From Eunapius fragilis (taxonomy: Eukaryota > Porifera > Demospongiae > Spongillida > Spongillidae), in NCBI GenBank assembly GCA_963681505.1, contig OY811989.1, positions 3,155,314 to 3,219,313 on the forward strand: 64,000 nt of DNA, given 5' to 3'. The notes beneath the pieces are model-generated. The model worked only from the letters and a program-made list of their open reading frames with translations. It was not told where the DNA came from and made no database searches. Position numbers and translations under genes: made by a program. Below, one piece after another: positions 33,001 to 43,672 of the stretch. Positions within the stretch are counted from its first letter, which is position 1, and the number at the start of each line of letters is the position of its first letter.

Positions 33001-33679
33001 ACTAAGGCATATGATGTTTCTGTGCTATATATACCCAGACGACACAACTGACTAGCGGCTAGAGATATTTAACCCATTCTTGCCCTGGGTACAGACCAAC
33101 CCAACCATTTAATCAGCATCAGCTAAAGTGATTCTTCCCGGTATGCACCCGTGGAAAAAGAGCTGGGAATATGTGGGAATGTGTGTGCGCACGCGTGCGC
33201 GTGGTGTGTCATTGCGCATATCGGGATGAGGTATCAAGATGTAGGAACGGACCGTTAACTTAGCAGTCGTAGCAAACAGGTAGATACACGCCGAGCGCAC
33301 GTTCGTCTATCCACGCCGATGAAAGAAATATTCAAATGTATTGAACCAACGGCACATTACGAGCATTTAGAAAACGACACGCTCCTCCCACTCACACACG
33401 CACCAGCACTTATAATTTGCACTATAAGGGCGCGCCCACCATTTGATGCTATTAATTATTATTGACCTCCAAAGAAAATTATTACGTAATAGCGAAAGTA
33501 ATTAATTTTGATTAATTTTGTTATTGATTCCTGCTCGCAAAATGAAAGCGAAAAATAAAAGAATGCATTAGTTATACTTTTAAAAATAATCCTACTGCGT
33601 TAATGTTTGAAAATAATCAAATACTTTACATGCGTTTTCAATGCATAGACGTGTATGGATGTCCAAAATTGCTGAACAT

Positions 33680-34009
33680 GAGTGATAAGGTGATGGTTCA
33701 AATGGATTGACATTCTGTGTAAAAGAAAAGAAAAAACACCATCAGCACCAATTATGCATTTCATACTTCAAATGGTATGTCACCATAACATGATAATATC
33801 ATTCATGGAATGATGTAAATCTTATGTTGGTAATGAAATATTCACAGGTACATTGGTTGGATGTACAGCATTTTACCTACATCAGACCATTCCCTGCACT
33901 TTTAGTACGGGTAAGCATGCATATAGATAGTGATTGGATTTGCATGATATCATATCACTTTTACTACAGTAAGATTACATACCAGTAATGCCTCCTTTAA
34001 TGCATGGTA
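33680..34009. other. Spacer 3' of the cadherin-like gene
   Basis: Nothing coding. It contains the likely 3' UTR of the minus-strand gene that ends at 34010. Confidence 0.4.
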
Positions 34010-37000
34010 TCAAGGAACTGGTTGACTCAAGGTGTTACTTCCAAGTGAGAAGTTAGAGTAGTAATGTTCAGGTGCTTGATTTGTCCTTATGCTGCTCAAG
34101 GTACTGTTATCTGTTAAGGAGTGAGATGTGGCAGAACGGACATAGGTGTGTGGGCCAATGCTGGAAGGGGGTCGTTTAGTGGTGCCAACGGAATAACACT
34201 GGTTTGGCATAAATGATGTCGTGGTATGAGCTTGATTATAGTTGTGTGGCATTGTGCACGCATTGTTAAATACAAGAGTTGGAGATTTTCTGGTTGGTTG
34301 GTAGCATGGGAGTACGTTACCAGCAATGCCTTCATATTCACCTCTGTATCCTTTCTTATAATATCTGTGCTGTGTGTTTAACTCAATATTCCAATGACAC
34401 ATTTCATCTTGCAAACTGTGGGTATAGTACTGTTGCTCCCATTGCTGCTGTCTTGTAAGCATAGGCAAAGAAGCATGTTGTTGCTTCATCAAGTCATCCA
34501 TGGAGTCCAGGGATATTGTGGCCATAGGTTTGATGGGTACTCTGTTATAGTTTTGTTGATAAGACATATTGTTAGATTCCTTTTTTTTGTTATTTGTTAC
34601 AGAAGTTGTCAAGACATCATCCATTTGAATAGAGTTTGAATCCTGATCGTCATCATCAAAAGACAAGTTATTAACATCAACTTCATCAACTTCAACACCA
34701 CCTTCAGATCCAAACATGTGTATGCTGTTCTGGGATCCAGTATTTAGAAGTAAATTTGCATTAGCTGCATATATGGCCATCAGCTGTGACTTGGAGTATG
34801 GTCCTACATCTTCAGTATCATCTGTAATCATACCTGTGCTGATGGTACTAGCAAGATCAGATGTACTTCGAATGCTTTGAACTTTATCTGTTCCGCTTAA
34901 TTGTTTATTGGTGGGGTACTGTAATCCGTTGGTATCCAAATCAGAGGAGACAAACTGTATATCGTTACATTGAACATCAGCTTTTGATTGATCATAGCAG
35001 TCTAGATGCTGCAATTGCAGTTGCTCACATCGATTATTGGTCATGGTAACTTTGCTCTTCTTTTTCCGCAGAAAACAAAAGGTTGTTATGACTAATATCA
35101 TACACACAACTAAAATAATTGAAGCTGCTAGTATCACAGCAATGATAATGATAGTAACAAAATCGGGAGTTGGAGAATTAATGTGAAGTATTTGGGTTGG
35201 AGAAACTGATTGGATCAACTGACTAGACTGCAATCCTAGAAATATGGAAACGGACTGGGGTACTTGTGCTGCAGATATTGATTGCAATGCCTGAGTTGGA
35301 GAAATGACTTGGAATAATCCGATCCCGGTAGTTGTACTGCACGTGAAGATAGGTTCAGATTTTTGGGGTTGTATTGATCTATTGACATCCATCACAAAGA
35401 GCGTGATGTTGACAACCAAGTAATCATCAAACGATGGCTCTCCATCAGTGGGTTCATTTCTGGCTTTTACCAACAGCAAGAAATTTTTTGAAACTTTACA
35501 ATCCAATATGGCATTTACCAGTATATCACCACTGATAGGATTTACAGTAAAGTTTGCCTGATATGGATATGTTTCATTCGAAGAAGGTAGTTCATACATC
35601 ACAACTCCATTACCACCAACATCATTGTCCAATGCAAGAACACGTAATATAATTGTCCCATTTTTGATGTTGTAAGGGATGTGTACAAAAGCAGTTTTAT
35701 TTCCAAAAACAGGAGGGTGATTGACCTCCATGACTGTAATATTGAATGTGAAAGAGGCAATGCTGTACACAGGATCTGAAGCTTGGATAGTTATACAGTA
35801 TAAGTTTTTAACCCTGCTGTCCAGTGAATGCAACAATCTCAGCTGATATGATGATCCAATGTTCACAAGATAAAAAGTGTTTGATATCAGTCCAGTTAAA
35901 CTGTCCAGAACTGTTACATTAATGTTTAAATTGTCAGGATTACTGACAATCACTGTGGCTATATCAGAAGTCAATGTGTAATCCTCCCTTATCACACCTT
36001 TGTTGCTAAGGGCAACCTGAATACCCAAAGGCCTTACAGTGATTTGGACAAGTATCAGCGTACTCCCTACAAAGTTACATGCATCTATACCAACTACTGT
36101 AATATTAAACTGACGCGCTTGACTATACTCCACAGTGTTCGTTAGAATAAGGTTACCACTTGTATTGTTCAGTGCAAAAGGTCCAGAGTTAACAGGATAA
36201 TTTATACACTGTGTAAACGGAGCGGTTGTGCACACTCTTGCTATGGAGTATGATATAGGAGCTCTGATTTCACTGGAGACATGCACTGCTTTGACCACAA
36301 TTAGACTTGTATTGATTGGAGTCCTCAATGGGAGATAAAGTTGATACAAGGGCATCTCAAATATGGGTGGCTGGTAGCAAAAGTATAGCACGGTTATGTA
36401 GACATTCTGATAACCTTTGGTGGTGTTTGGTCTTCCTTCTTGTGCAACAATTGTAAAATTGTATGATGCCTTTCTTCCAGGATCTAGGGGTGCAGTTGAG
36501 TTCAATAACATGCTGGTTATCATGTTATTTTTATTTCGGGCTATATCCAGATACAGATCAGAGTACACAGATGGATCATTACTTAGAATGGAGTAGCTTT
36601 GTGTGCTATTTTCACCTTCATCATTGTCTGCAGCCAAGTCCATTGGCCATGACAGAATAGTGCCTTCCAGTACAGAGATGTGCACATCACTTCTAGGAAA
36701 TGTTGGCACATTATTATCCAGACCTTGAACACAAATTGATGCACTGAAGGAGGCTGGGATTGGTGATAACGTAAATACTGAAAAGTGATAAATTACGGGT
36801 AGAATAGTATCTCCAAACACATTTAATGCGATTTCGTTTCGGATTAAAGCTGAAGCATTGTTTACTTTCAGAACACCTCCTTGTAAAATAAAGTACTTGC
36901 TGATGCTATTTGAAATGATCGATGGATCAGATGAAGTCATTGTAAACGTTTGTCCACTTAAATCTAGCCTTGCTTTAGAGGCATCATAGACCACAGTAAA

Positions 37001-37135
37001 TGGAGGGGTGTATTCCATCACGCAAGCACTACAGTTAGCAGGTGTACACAAACCATTAACAGCACGGGATATTGAGAACAGTGTGATGATGGGCAAGATA
37101 AGGATAGTGCTTGTTGTAACATGCTGTAGCAACAT
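34010..37135 (-). CDS. Cadherin-family transmembrane protein (protocadherin-like), single long coding exon
   Basis: 1041 codons from ATG at 37135. A hydrophobic signal peptide occupies residues 1-28. The ectodomain (about 29-655) is rich in N-glycosylation sites and has cadherin-type signatures: GLDNNVPTFPRSDVHISVLEGT, LAADNDEG, AQEGRPNTTKGYQNVYITV, EVNHPPVF and LALDNDVGGNGVVMYEL (Ca-binding D-x-D and N-x-PP-x-F elements), suggesting about five repeats, some degenerate. One transmembrane helix lies near 657-686, followed by RKKKSK and a ~355-residue cytoplasmic tail rich in Q, N and S with acidic patches; no catenin-binding motif was recognised. A strong 3' splice site (CTCCTTTATTCTCTAG) abuts the ATG, so a non-coding 5' exon probably lies upstream. 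A role in cell adhesion at the plasma membrane is inferred. The 5' end is duplicated at 38692-39063. Confidence 0.85.
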   Translation of the reverse strand: MLLQHVTTSTILILPIITLFSISRAVNGLCTPANCSACVMEYTPPFTVVYDASKARLDLSGQTFTMTSSDPSIISNSISKYFILQGGVLKVNNASALIRNEIALNVFGDTILPVIYHFSVFTLSPIPASFSASICVQGLDNNVPTFPRSDVHISVLEGTILSWPMDLAADNDEGENSTQSYSILSNDPSVYSDLYLDIARNKNNMITSMLLNSTAPLDPGRKASYNFTIVAQEGRPNTTKGYQNVYITVLYFCYQPPIFEMPLYQLYLPLRTPINTSLIVVKAVHVSSEIRAPISYSIARVCTTAPFTQCINYPVNSGPFALNNTSGNLILTNTVEYSQARQFNITVVGIDACNFVGSTLILVQITVRPLGIQVALSNKGVIREDYTLTSDIATVIVSNPDNLNINVTVLDSLTGLISNTFYLVNIGSSYQLRLLHSLDSRVKNLYCITIQASDPVYSIASFTFNITVMEVNHPPVFGNKTAFVHIPYNIKNGTIILRVLALDNDVGGNGVVMYELPSSNETYPYQANFTVNPISGDILVNAILDCKVSKNFLLLVKARNEPTDGEPSFDDYLVVNITLFVMDVNRSIQPQKSEPIFTCSTTTGIGLFQVISPTQALQSISAAQVPQSVSIFLGLQSSQLIQSVSPTQILHINSPTPDFVTIIIIAVILAASIILVVCMILVITTFCFLRKKKSKVTMTNNRCEQLQLQHLDCYDQSKADVQCNDIQFVSSDLDTNGLQYPTNKQLSGTDKVQSIRSTSDLASTISTGMITDDTEDVGPYSKSQLMAIYAANANLLLNTGSQNSIHMFGSEGGVEVDEVDVNNLSFDDDDQDSNSIQMDDVLTTSVTNNKKKESNNMSYQQNYNRVPIKPMATISLDSMDDLMKQQHASLPMLTRQQQWEQQYYTHSLQDEMCHWNIELNTQHRYYKKGYRGEYEGIAGNVLPCYQPTRKSPTLVFNNACTMPHNYNQAHTTTSFMPNQCYSVGTTKRPPSSIGPHTYVRSATSHSLTDNSTLSSIRTNQAPEHYYSNFSLGSNTLSQPVP

Positions 37136-37312
37136 CTAGAGAATAAAGGAGAAGATTAAAACACACCATGAGTGTAGTATTTTATAGTATTTTGTGCCAA
37201 TATCATCATCATTGCTCATCATTTCTGTGAGTCTACACCTTTACATGAATAACTTAACTCTAAAATATGTCTTGTCAATAGTGTTACTTGCATACTAAGG
37301 CTCATAATGTAT

Positions 37313-37598
37313 ACAAGTAAATAAAAACATTCTCTACGAGAAAGTTGGTGGGATATAGGATTTGATTATGACATTGGTGGTGTAAAAAGCAAGGAAACAA
37401 GGTCTTATCAGAAGGGAAAATGTCATAGTCCTATATTTAGCACATTTCTAGGGCATGTGTTGTTTGTGTGCTAAATATAGGACTATGACATTTTCCCTTC
37501 TGATAAGACCTTGTTTCCTTGCTTTTTACACCACCAATGTCATAATCAAATCCTATATCCCACCAACTTTCTCGTAGAGAATGTTTTTATTTACTTGT
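37313..37598. mobile_element. 286-bp near-perfect palindromic MITE
   Basis: Arms of ~132 bp (ACAAGTAAATAAAAACATTC … TAGTCCTATATTTAGCACA) are almost identical inverted repeats around a short loop. It lies ~180 bp upstream of the cadherin-like ATG. The family is present in the window at 10050, 32864, 39174, 39518 and 59719. Confidence 0.95.
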
Positions 37599-37640
37599 TT
37601 TCTTTTTTTTTTTTTCATACCCATTTAATTATACAAGACA

Positions 37641-37774
37641 TTAGTCTCGTACCCAGACCGTCTATGACGTAAGCGATTATCGCTGTAAACAGTATAATCA
37701 CTACGTCCATACGTATGGACGTAGTGTTTACAGCGATAATCGCTTACGTCATAGACGGCCTGGGTACTAGACTA
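37641..37774. mobile_element. 134-bp palindromic element with 8-bp target duplication
   Basis: Arms TTAGTCTCGTACCCAGACCG … and the inverse meet at GGACGTAGT-type sequence around CCATACGTATGG. ACAAGACA flanks both ends (37633-37640 and 37775-37782), which fits hAT-type target duplications. A half copy lies at about 42846-42890. Confidence 0.85.
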
Positions 37775-37834
37775 ACAAGACATAGGAGGCTGATAGTCGA
37801 TTGTTTATCAAAGTATTATATTACATAAAAGCGA

Positions 37835-38185
37835 GTCCTCCAGCCGATTCTGAAGCTATTGGTGAAATTTTCATCGCTTAGAAATGTTCCTGTCCTGAGT
37901 TATGCGTTGCCAAGAAGAAGGAGGAGAAGAAGACGACCCGCCCCTTGTTCCGAGACTGGGTACGAGGACGGGCAGTACACTCTTGTTCTCAACAACCACG
38001 CGGTTCAGCGACATGAAACAAAAACGAAACTACTCATTTTTGACTTCTAGATCGATTGCTAAAACAAGCTACACGACCGATCGTCGGGAGTGTTGTTACA
38101 GACGGGTCGCGTTTTTTTAATGACATTCATAGTCGGGGTCAAATCCTATATGGAAGTTTCTAACGAAACTTCCGATCCCTTTCTG
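37835..38185 (+). repeat. Local duplication unit, left copy (pairs with 40013-40345)
   Basis: About 350 bp (TCCTCCAGCC.ATTCTGAAGC … GGGTCGCG … ATAGTCGGGGTCAAATCCTA … CGAAACTTCCGAT) recurs at 40013-40345 in the same orientation. Together with the duplicated cadherin 5' end and the MITEs between, this indicates tandem duplication of the 36.7-38.2 kb block. No protein recognised. Confidence 0.85.
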
Positions 38186-38690
38186 CCCCTTAAGAATCTT
38201 CTTTCCATACCAGATGTACCACAAATGCAATCATTGATTCAGTTGGGACCCTCACACATACACACACATTCTCAAATATCAGAGTATTGTTAAGGAATTA
38301 CATAAACAGAGTGGTTTTCTGAACTCATAGATGGGGCAGGAGGGTGTGAGGTCATGACTTCTACCTCTTCAGGCCAAAGCAATTTACCCACTGATGCGCA
38401 ACTCTAATTATTCAATAGCTGCTTATGCTTTCTTGCATTTCCTCGATGGGTAGACATTGTCATACAATAGTACCTACATGTAAACAGCTGCTTTTGAACT
38501 AATTCTTTGTGTTAGTGGAATGTCAGTTGCCCAGACAAGTAATATGTTTTGACTTTTCATAGTCACCACTCCACCAGTTGCATGAGCCTTGTTCATGCAT
38601 GCATGATTGTTCATTTAAATCTTATAGACAAATAGCAAAATGACCACTGTTCAGAGAAGAGCATATATGAGCATTACTTGCAATGCAAAA
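38186..38690. other. Spacer in the tandem duplication
   Basis: No coding sequence or repeat partner was recognised. Confidence 0.3.
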
Positions 38691-38691
38691 A

Positions 38692-39063
38692 AACCTTGAA
38701 CACAAATTGATGCACTGAAGGAGGCTGGGATTGGTGATAACGTAAATACTGAAAAGTGATAAATTACGGGTAGAATAGTATCTCCAAACACATTTAATGC
38801 GATTTCGTTTCAGATTAAAGCTGAAGCATTGTTTATTTTCAGAACACCGCCTTGTAAAATAAAGTACTTGCTGATGCTATTTGAAATGATTGATGGGTCA
38901 GATGAAGTCATTGTATTACGTTGGAGGCATCATAGACCACAGTAAATGGAGGAGTGTATTCCATCACACAAGCACTGCAGTTAAAAGGTATGCACAAACC
39001 ATTGAGAGCAGGTAGTGAGATGATGGACATAATAAGGATAGTGGCTATGAACCTATCTCTCAT
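38692..39063 (-). pseudogene. Truncated paralogue of the cadherin-like gene 5' end
   Basis: This is a near copy of 36723-37135. It has its own ATG (39063, after a CCCACAG acceptor), a diverged signal peptide (FIATILIMSIISLPALNG) and the conserved NCSACVMEYTPPFTVVYDAS. A deletion after VVYDAS removes the KARLDLSGQTF segment and leads to a stop within five codons. The similarity stops at 38692, where the full gene continues. Confidence 0.85.
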
Positions 39064-39173
39064 TGTAGCTGTGGGAATAGAATGAGCTTAGTATACAAAA
39101 AGTGCAATATTCAATGTTTAAAACTAATCCAATTTTATTGAGCCATAAAATACAATGCTTAGGTGTAAGAAGT

Positions 39174-39447
39174 ACAAGTAATAAATAATTCTTTGAAAGA
39201 AAGTTTGAAGCAAATAGGATTTGAAAGCAACAGCTGTGTAAAAAAGCTGGGGAAACAAGGTTTACTGAAATGGAAAAATGAAATACATCTATCTTTAGCA
39301 CAATTGTATGATATCGTAGATACTGGTGGGGTGTGCTTAATATAGGCATAATCATTTTTCCATTTCAGTCAACCTTGTTCCCATGCTTGTTATACCATAT
39401 TGCCTTCCAATTCTATATGACACCAAAAGAATATTTTTATTACTTCC
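39174..39447. mobile_element. Diverged full-length copy of the palindromic MITE
   Basis: Both arms are recognisable (ACAAGTAATAAATAATTCTTTG … AGAATATTTTTATTACTT), with more mismatches than the 37313 copy. Confidence 0.75.
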
Positions 39448-39517
39448 TTCGTAAGTTTATGTTCGATTGATGATTAATGCATAGAACATCTACATGTAAG
39501 TAAACTTCACTATTACC

Positions 39518-39789
39518 ACAAGTAACTAAAAACATTCTCTATGAGAAAGTTCATGAGATACAGGATTTGAATGCAATGGTGGTGCAAAAAGCAAGGAAAC
39601 AAGGGTCTGTAATAGTAAGGGGAAAAACCCCCGTCATAGTCCATATTTAGCCCGTTTGTATGTTCGTATGCTAAATATAGGACAATGACATTTTCCCTTA
39701 CTATTTCAGACCCTTCTTTTTACATCACTATTGCATTCAAATCCTATATCCCACGAACTTTCTCATAGAGAATGCTTTTAGTTACTTGT
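39518..39789. mobile_element. Full-length copy of the palindromic MITE
   Basis: Arms ACAAGTAACTAAAAACATTC … and the inverse, TTTTAGTTACTTGT. It occupies the same relative position, next to the duplicated unit, as the 37313 copy. Confidence 0.9.
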
Positions 39790-40012
39790 TTCATTAATTT
39801 TTTTATCATATCTAATTATATGTCTTACACTGACCGTATACATGTAGTTGATTGGAAATTATATGCTACTGCTCCTGTAGTTTTCTGGTTTGGTTATCGA
39901 CAATTCTAACTCGTCAAGATTCTGCCATGTAATGATATGAGTAGCATTTAGTACAGCCCAAATATAACACTACAATTACCAAACTATACAATTGACTATT
40001 TGATCACAGTAG

Positions 40013-40345
40013 GCACTCCTCCAGCCAATTCTGAAGCTATTGGTGAAATTTCAATTCTTTAAATGTGTTTATATCCTAAGTTATGCATGGTCAAGAAGAA
40101 GGAGGAGGAGGATAATTCCAGGACTGGGTACGAGGACGAGCAGTACCCTTTTGTTCTCTAAAACCGCGTGGTTTTGCGACATGAAACAAACGATGAAATT
40201 ACTCACTTTTGGTCTTCTCGTTCGATTAAAACAGCTAGCTAAACGTTCCAATCGACAGAAGTCTTGTTATAAATGGGTCGCGTGTTTTTAATGATATTCA
40301 TAGTCGGGGTCAAATCCTAAATTGAATTTTCTACCGAAACTTCCG
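40013..40345 (+). repeat. Local duplication unit, right copy (pairs with 37835-38185)
   Basis: Same blocks as the left unit, with scattered indels. Downstream (40346-40800) nothing coding was recognised. Confidence 0.85.
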
Positions 40346-40804
40346 ATTAGTAGCATTAATCATCCTCACACCATCACGTCCCTAGTTTGAGACTCTGGAG
40401 TTTTAACAGATTTGAGCCTAAGCACAGACACATACCAACACCCATGTTCACAATCTTTGGGAGATAACATCATGGTGCAATCTGATTGGAATGTAACCAT
40501 AGATATTACTCTAATATCTATGATGTAACTATTGTTGTAGCAGAACAAAGTATGCCACCCAACTTCGATAGTTGAGACAAGCCCAACTAGTTACATATCA
40601 TTTACACTCCTTCCAATCTGGTTGAATTAATTTCAATTCATTTCCAAAAATAATTATTATACCAGTCCATACAATAAGGGGAAAGGGTGGTGGGGAGCTT
40701 TTTCCTGTGATCATGAATTTTAACTATTATATCATCACAGTTAACAGGCTTCACTCTTTCATTTAGTCTTAAATTTCTGCAACTACTGGGGTGCATATAA
40801 GCTC

Positions 40805-41480
40805 AAATGCATATGCTGTCGTTAGCATGTCTGAATACAAGCTTGTAGGCACTGACCTGCTTAGGCTTACCAAGCCATGGCATGGTTTTGGGAGAGCTAT
40901 AAGTGCTGATTCTGCTTCGTAACTTCACCACAGCTGTTGCTTGTAGAAAGAATGGTATGCACTTCACAGGATTAGTAAAGACAGCAACCCGAATGTTTCC
41001 TAAGCAGTATCTTGATGAGGTGGAATTCAAAGAACTTGGTAATGATGATGTCAAACTAACATCCAGTGTATAAATATCATGGCCCACAAAGTTAGAAAGT
41101 CCACACATTCTACAACTCTTTCTGGTAAGCCGTCAAACAAGGGAAAGATGCTAGACGAAGATGGAGAGAGGAGGTAGGACAGACAGAAGTGTTTTTAAAA
41201 AACTGTCAAGCGAAAGAAGGCTGTTGAATCCTATTTTGATGCATCATCAATTATTGACATCAACAACCATATGTGTCAAGAAGACCTGGCACTGGAAACA
41301 GCATGGCGAACCAAGTCTTGGACAAACCGCATTGTGGCAACTGTTGTTGGGATTGTGGAAACTGATGCCTATCTCAAAGTTCCACCTAGGATGCAGGATG
41401 CTGAGCCACTCTGACTTTTCTGAAGCTGTTGCCAAAACCTTGCTAATGCAGATAAGCAAAAGCACACAGGCTAGCCATCA
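40805..41480 (+). pseudogene. Second piggyBac-derived transposase pseudogene
   Basis: Fragments in order: LLRLTKPWHGFGRAISADSA (second catalytic Asp region), RKNGMHFTGLVKTATRMFPKQYLDEVEF (40938-41030), KAVESYFDASSIIDINNHMCQEDLALE and TKSWTNRIVATVVGIVETDAYL (41215-41375). Several frameshifts and stops occur. It is a different lineage from the 17888-19137 copy (FTGLVKTATRMFP versus FMGLVKTAHKQYP). Confidence 0.75.
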
Positions 41481-41634
41481 AAAAAGGCTTGAAAATCAAA
41501 CAAACAGTTGTGCTACATAATTTTGTACCGCTATAGTCACTTCCATTATATAACAAGGATTCTGAACTGTGCACTGCTACTTATGCAAGCAGACTATGCA
41601 GTGTTTGTAGGAGCCCCTGCAAGAATATTGTTGT

Positions 41635-42130
41635 CGTGTTTGCCATAAACAGGCTTTGGGATGTTTTTGTGGAGTCATGCCGAAGAGCCTGCGCTGGTGT
41701 TCAGCTAGAGGATTTCATGAGCATGAGCACAACAAACGACCAGTTGATGTTCTTGCTAAAAATTTGATGATGGACAAGCCAGCTGCATTAAACTTCACTG
41801 TCACATCACCGCTAGTTTTTAACAGTTTACCTGACGTGAGCTTGACAGCGAGGTCTGCAGCCTTTGCTGCCGAGAAATGCAAGCATAGGTCCATGATGCT
41901 AAATGCGCTAAACTGGGATGGTTGTCCATCCCACTTGCAGTGGAGATGTATGGTTTTTTGGGTACGGAAGCTAGTGGGCCATTATCTCAGCTTGCTTCCT
42001 GATTGGGTACAAGACAGAACTGCACAAAGTCCATAGCCATCGCAGCTCTATATGGGAGGCTAAACCTTGCCCTTGTTAGGGCCACTGTCAGGGCAATCCT
42101 TATCAGATCATTCCAAGATCATTAATCGAT
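41635..42130 (+). mobile_element. Decayed RLE retrotransposon 3' end
   Basis: The plus-strand frame carries NKRPVDVLAKNLMMDKPAALNFTVTSPL and, in a shifted frame, IAALYGRLNLALVRATVRAIL to a stop at about 42123. This matches the terminal endonuclease part of the 1037-residue protein (SLYGRLNLTLVRANARALL). It is frameshifted and truncated at its 5' end. Confidence 0.75.
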
Positions 42131-42933
42131 AGTTTTTATGTGTTGCATTCTTCTATGTACATGTTCATGTAATAATAACAAAAATTAAAATTAAAATTGC
42201 ATACTTTCTGTCATACATAATGTTGTTGTAGGCTTGTAGGATATGGCTTTGTTTTTGCAAGCCAGATCCCATAAGAACCTCTATTTTTAAAATAATAATA
42301 ATAGTAATCATGGAGCTCTATTAACAAAGTTAATAAAGATAATTTATAAATACAATAAGTGATGCAAGATCTTAATATGCAGTGGAACAGCACTAATTTC
42401 TAGTTACTAAGTTCAATAATGAGTACATGTGTTAACATTTTCATGCTTTGAAGTTATTAAGATTTAAGCAGTATTAAATGAACTAAAAAAACACTATTTG
42501 ATTTGGTAATGAATTATGTAATGGTGAGTTATTAAAACTCAGTTAACTAAAATTGTAGTGGTCATTTAGCTTTTTTTGATTTGTTGTTTTTATATTAACC
42601 AGTAAAACGCCAGTCAAATTTCATACTTTAAAACTCATCAAGGTTAATCTGCATCTTCCATTATTGTGTCAAATTAGTTATTGCAAGCAATTGTATTTTT
42701 TTCTTTTATCCTGTTAAAGATAACCGAATTGTGGTTCGTAAAAAATGCGGTTCGTATTTTACTTCTGGTTATTGTACATTCATTTAGATTGACAATCTTA
42801 TTTTTTTAAAGGAATAATTTCTTTTTTTTTTAAGCGTTGTGCTTTTAGGTGAATCCGCTTACGTCAGTCGAGTCTGGGTACGAGACTAATGAGTCTTATA
42901 GAACGGTTCCTAGCTTAAGTCTTAACACCCAGG
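42131..42933. other. AT-rich stretch with dispersed repeat and half MITE
   Basis: 42310-42740 resembles 2690-3190. A half copy of the TTAGTCTCGTACCCAG palindromic element ends at about 42890. No coding signal. Confidence 0.4.
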
Positions 42934-42941
42934 GTTAGAAC

Positions 42942-43664
42942 CAGGCCCGTTGAGAGCCAGGTTGGGGCCCGGGGAAGGACGCTCACGGGGGCCCCCCTGG
43001 CCCTGTAGGCTGAAACTATCAGAGATAATCTATGCGATATCTCTGCTACTATGCATTGTTCTAAAACATGCAGGCTGAAAGATTAATGGACTAAATTTAA
43101 TCGATTTTATCTCAGTGCGAAACGTTCGTCCGGGCCGCGACTTTAGAATATAATCGACAAATTAATGACGATTAAAAGCCTACACGTACATGCATTACCA
43201 AATGAAAAAGCTCCAATGAAAAGTGTAAATGCAAACTATAGACTATAGCGGTGTTCAGTGACTGCCGACAGACTAGTTATCTCTGGAATAGTGTACTGCG
43301 ATATGTCACATTGTCACCAGGGATGCCATGCACATGCACTCACAGTGCCGCTTTTCTATCCTTCCTGGCCGCAAATCGTATGACGCGTTTTATATTTCGC
43401 CCTTGCCGGAATTCTATTTATCATTAACCATTAAAATATAATAAATTCTCTACTACGAATTTTTTTCCCATGTGCGTCATGATTGTGCAGTACAGACTAA
43501 CAGTGGCAGTGATAGAAAAATTAAGTGCTCGATCGAAGACGAAAGGGTCGTCGCACACAATTGGAAAAAAAAAATTATTCTTAGGGATCGCGGGGCCCCC
43601 TTTGTGCTCCGGGGCCCGGTGTAGTGTACCCCCTTACCCCCCCCCCCCCCTCTCGACGGCACTG
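42942..43664. mobile_element. 723-bp hAT-type non-autonomous transposon with 8-bp target duplication
   Basis: The perfect 8-bp direct repeat GTTAGAAC flanks the element (42934-42941, 43665-43672). Termini CAGGCCCGTTGAGAG and (inverted) CAGTGCCGTCGAGAG match at 12 or 13 of 15 positions. Near both ends lie GGGGCCC-rich blocks. The interior has no transposase frame. An 8-bp duplication with CA…TG ends is the hAT signature. Confidence 0.85.
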
Positions 43665-43672
43665 GTTAGAAC

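Larger units (their letters stand above)
24155..33679 (+). repeat. Segmental duplication, left copy
   Basis: This is collinear with 47115-53922 in the same orientation and very similar (for example around 24237/47237, 25740/48690, 27760/50680, 28430/51340 and 33180/53430). Specific to the left copy are a foldback element (29107-29293), a MULE-like element (29556-29870), a ~2.9-kb segment with the RAG1-like pseudogene (29899-32796) and half of a foldback MITE (about 32864-32990). Similarity ends at the ACATG at 33679/53922. Confidence 0.9.
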
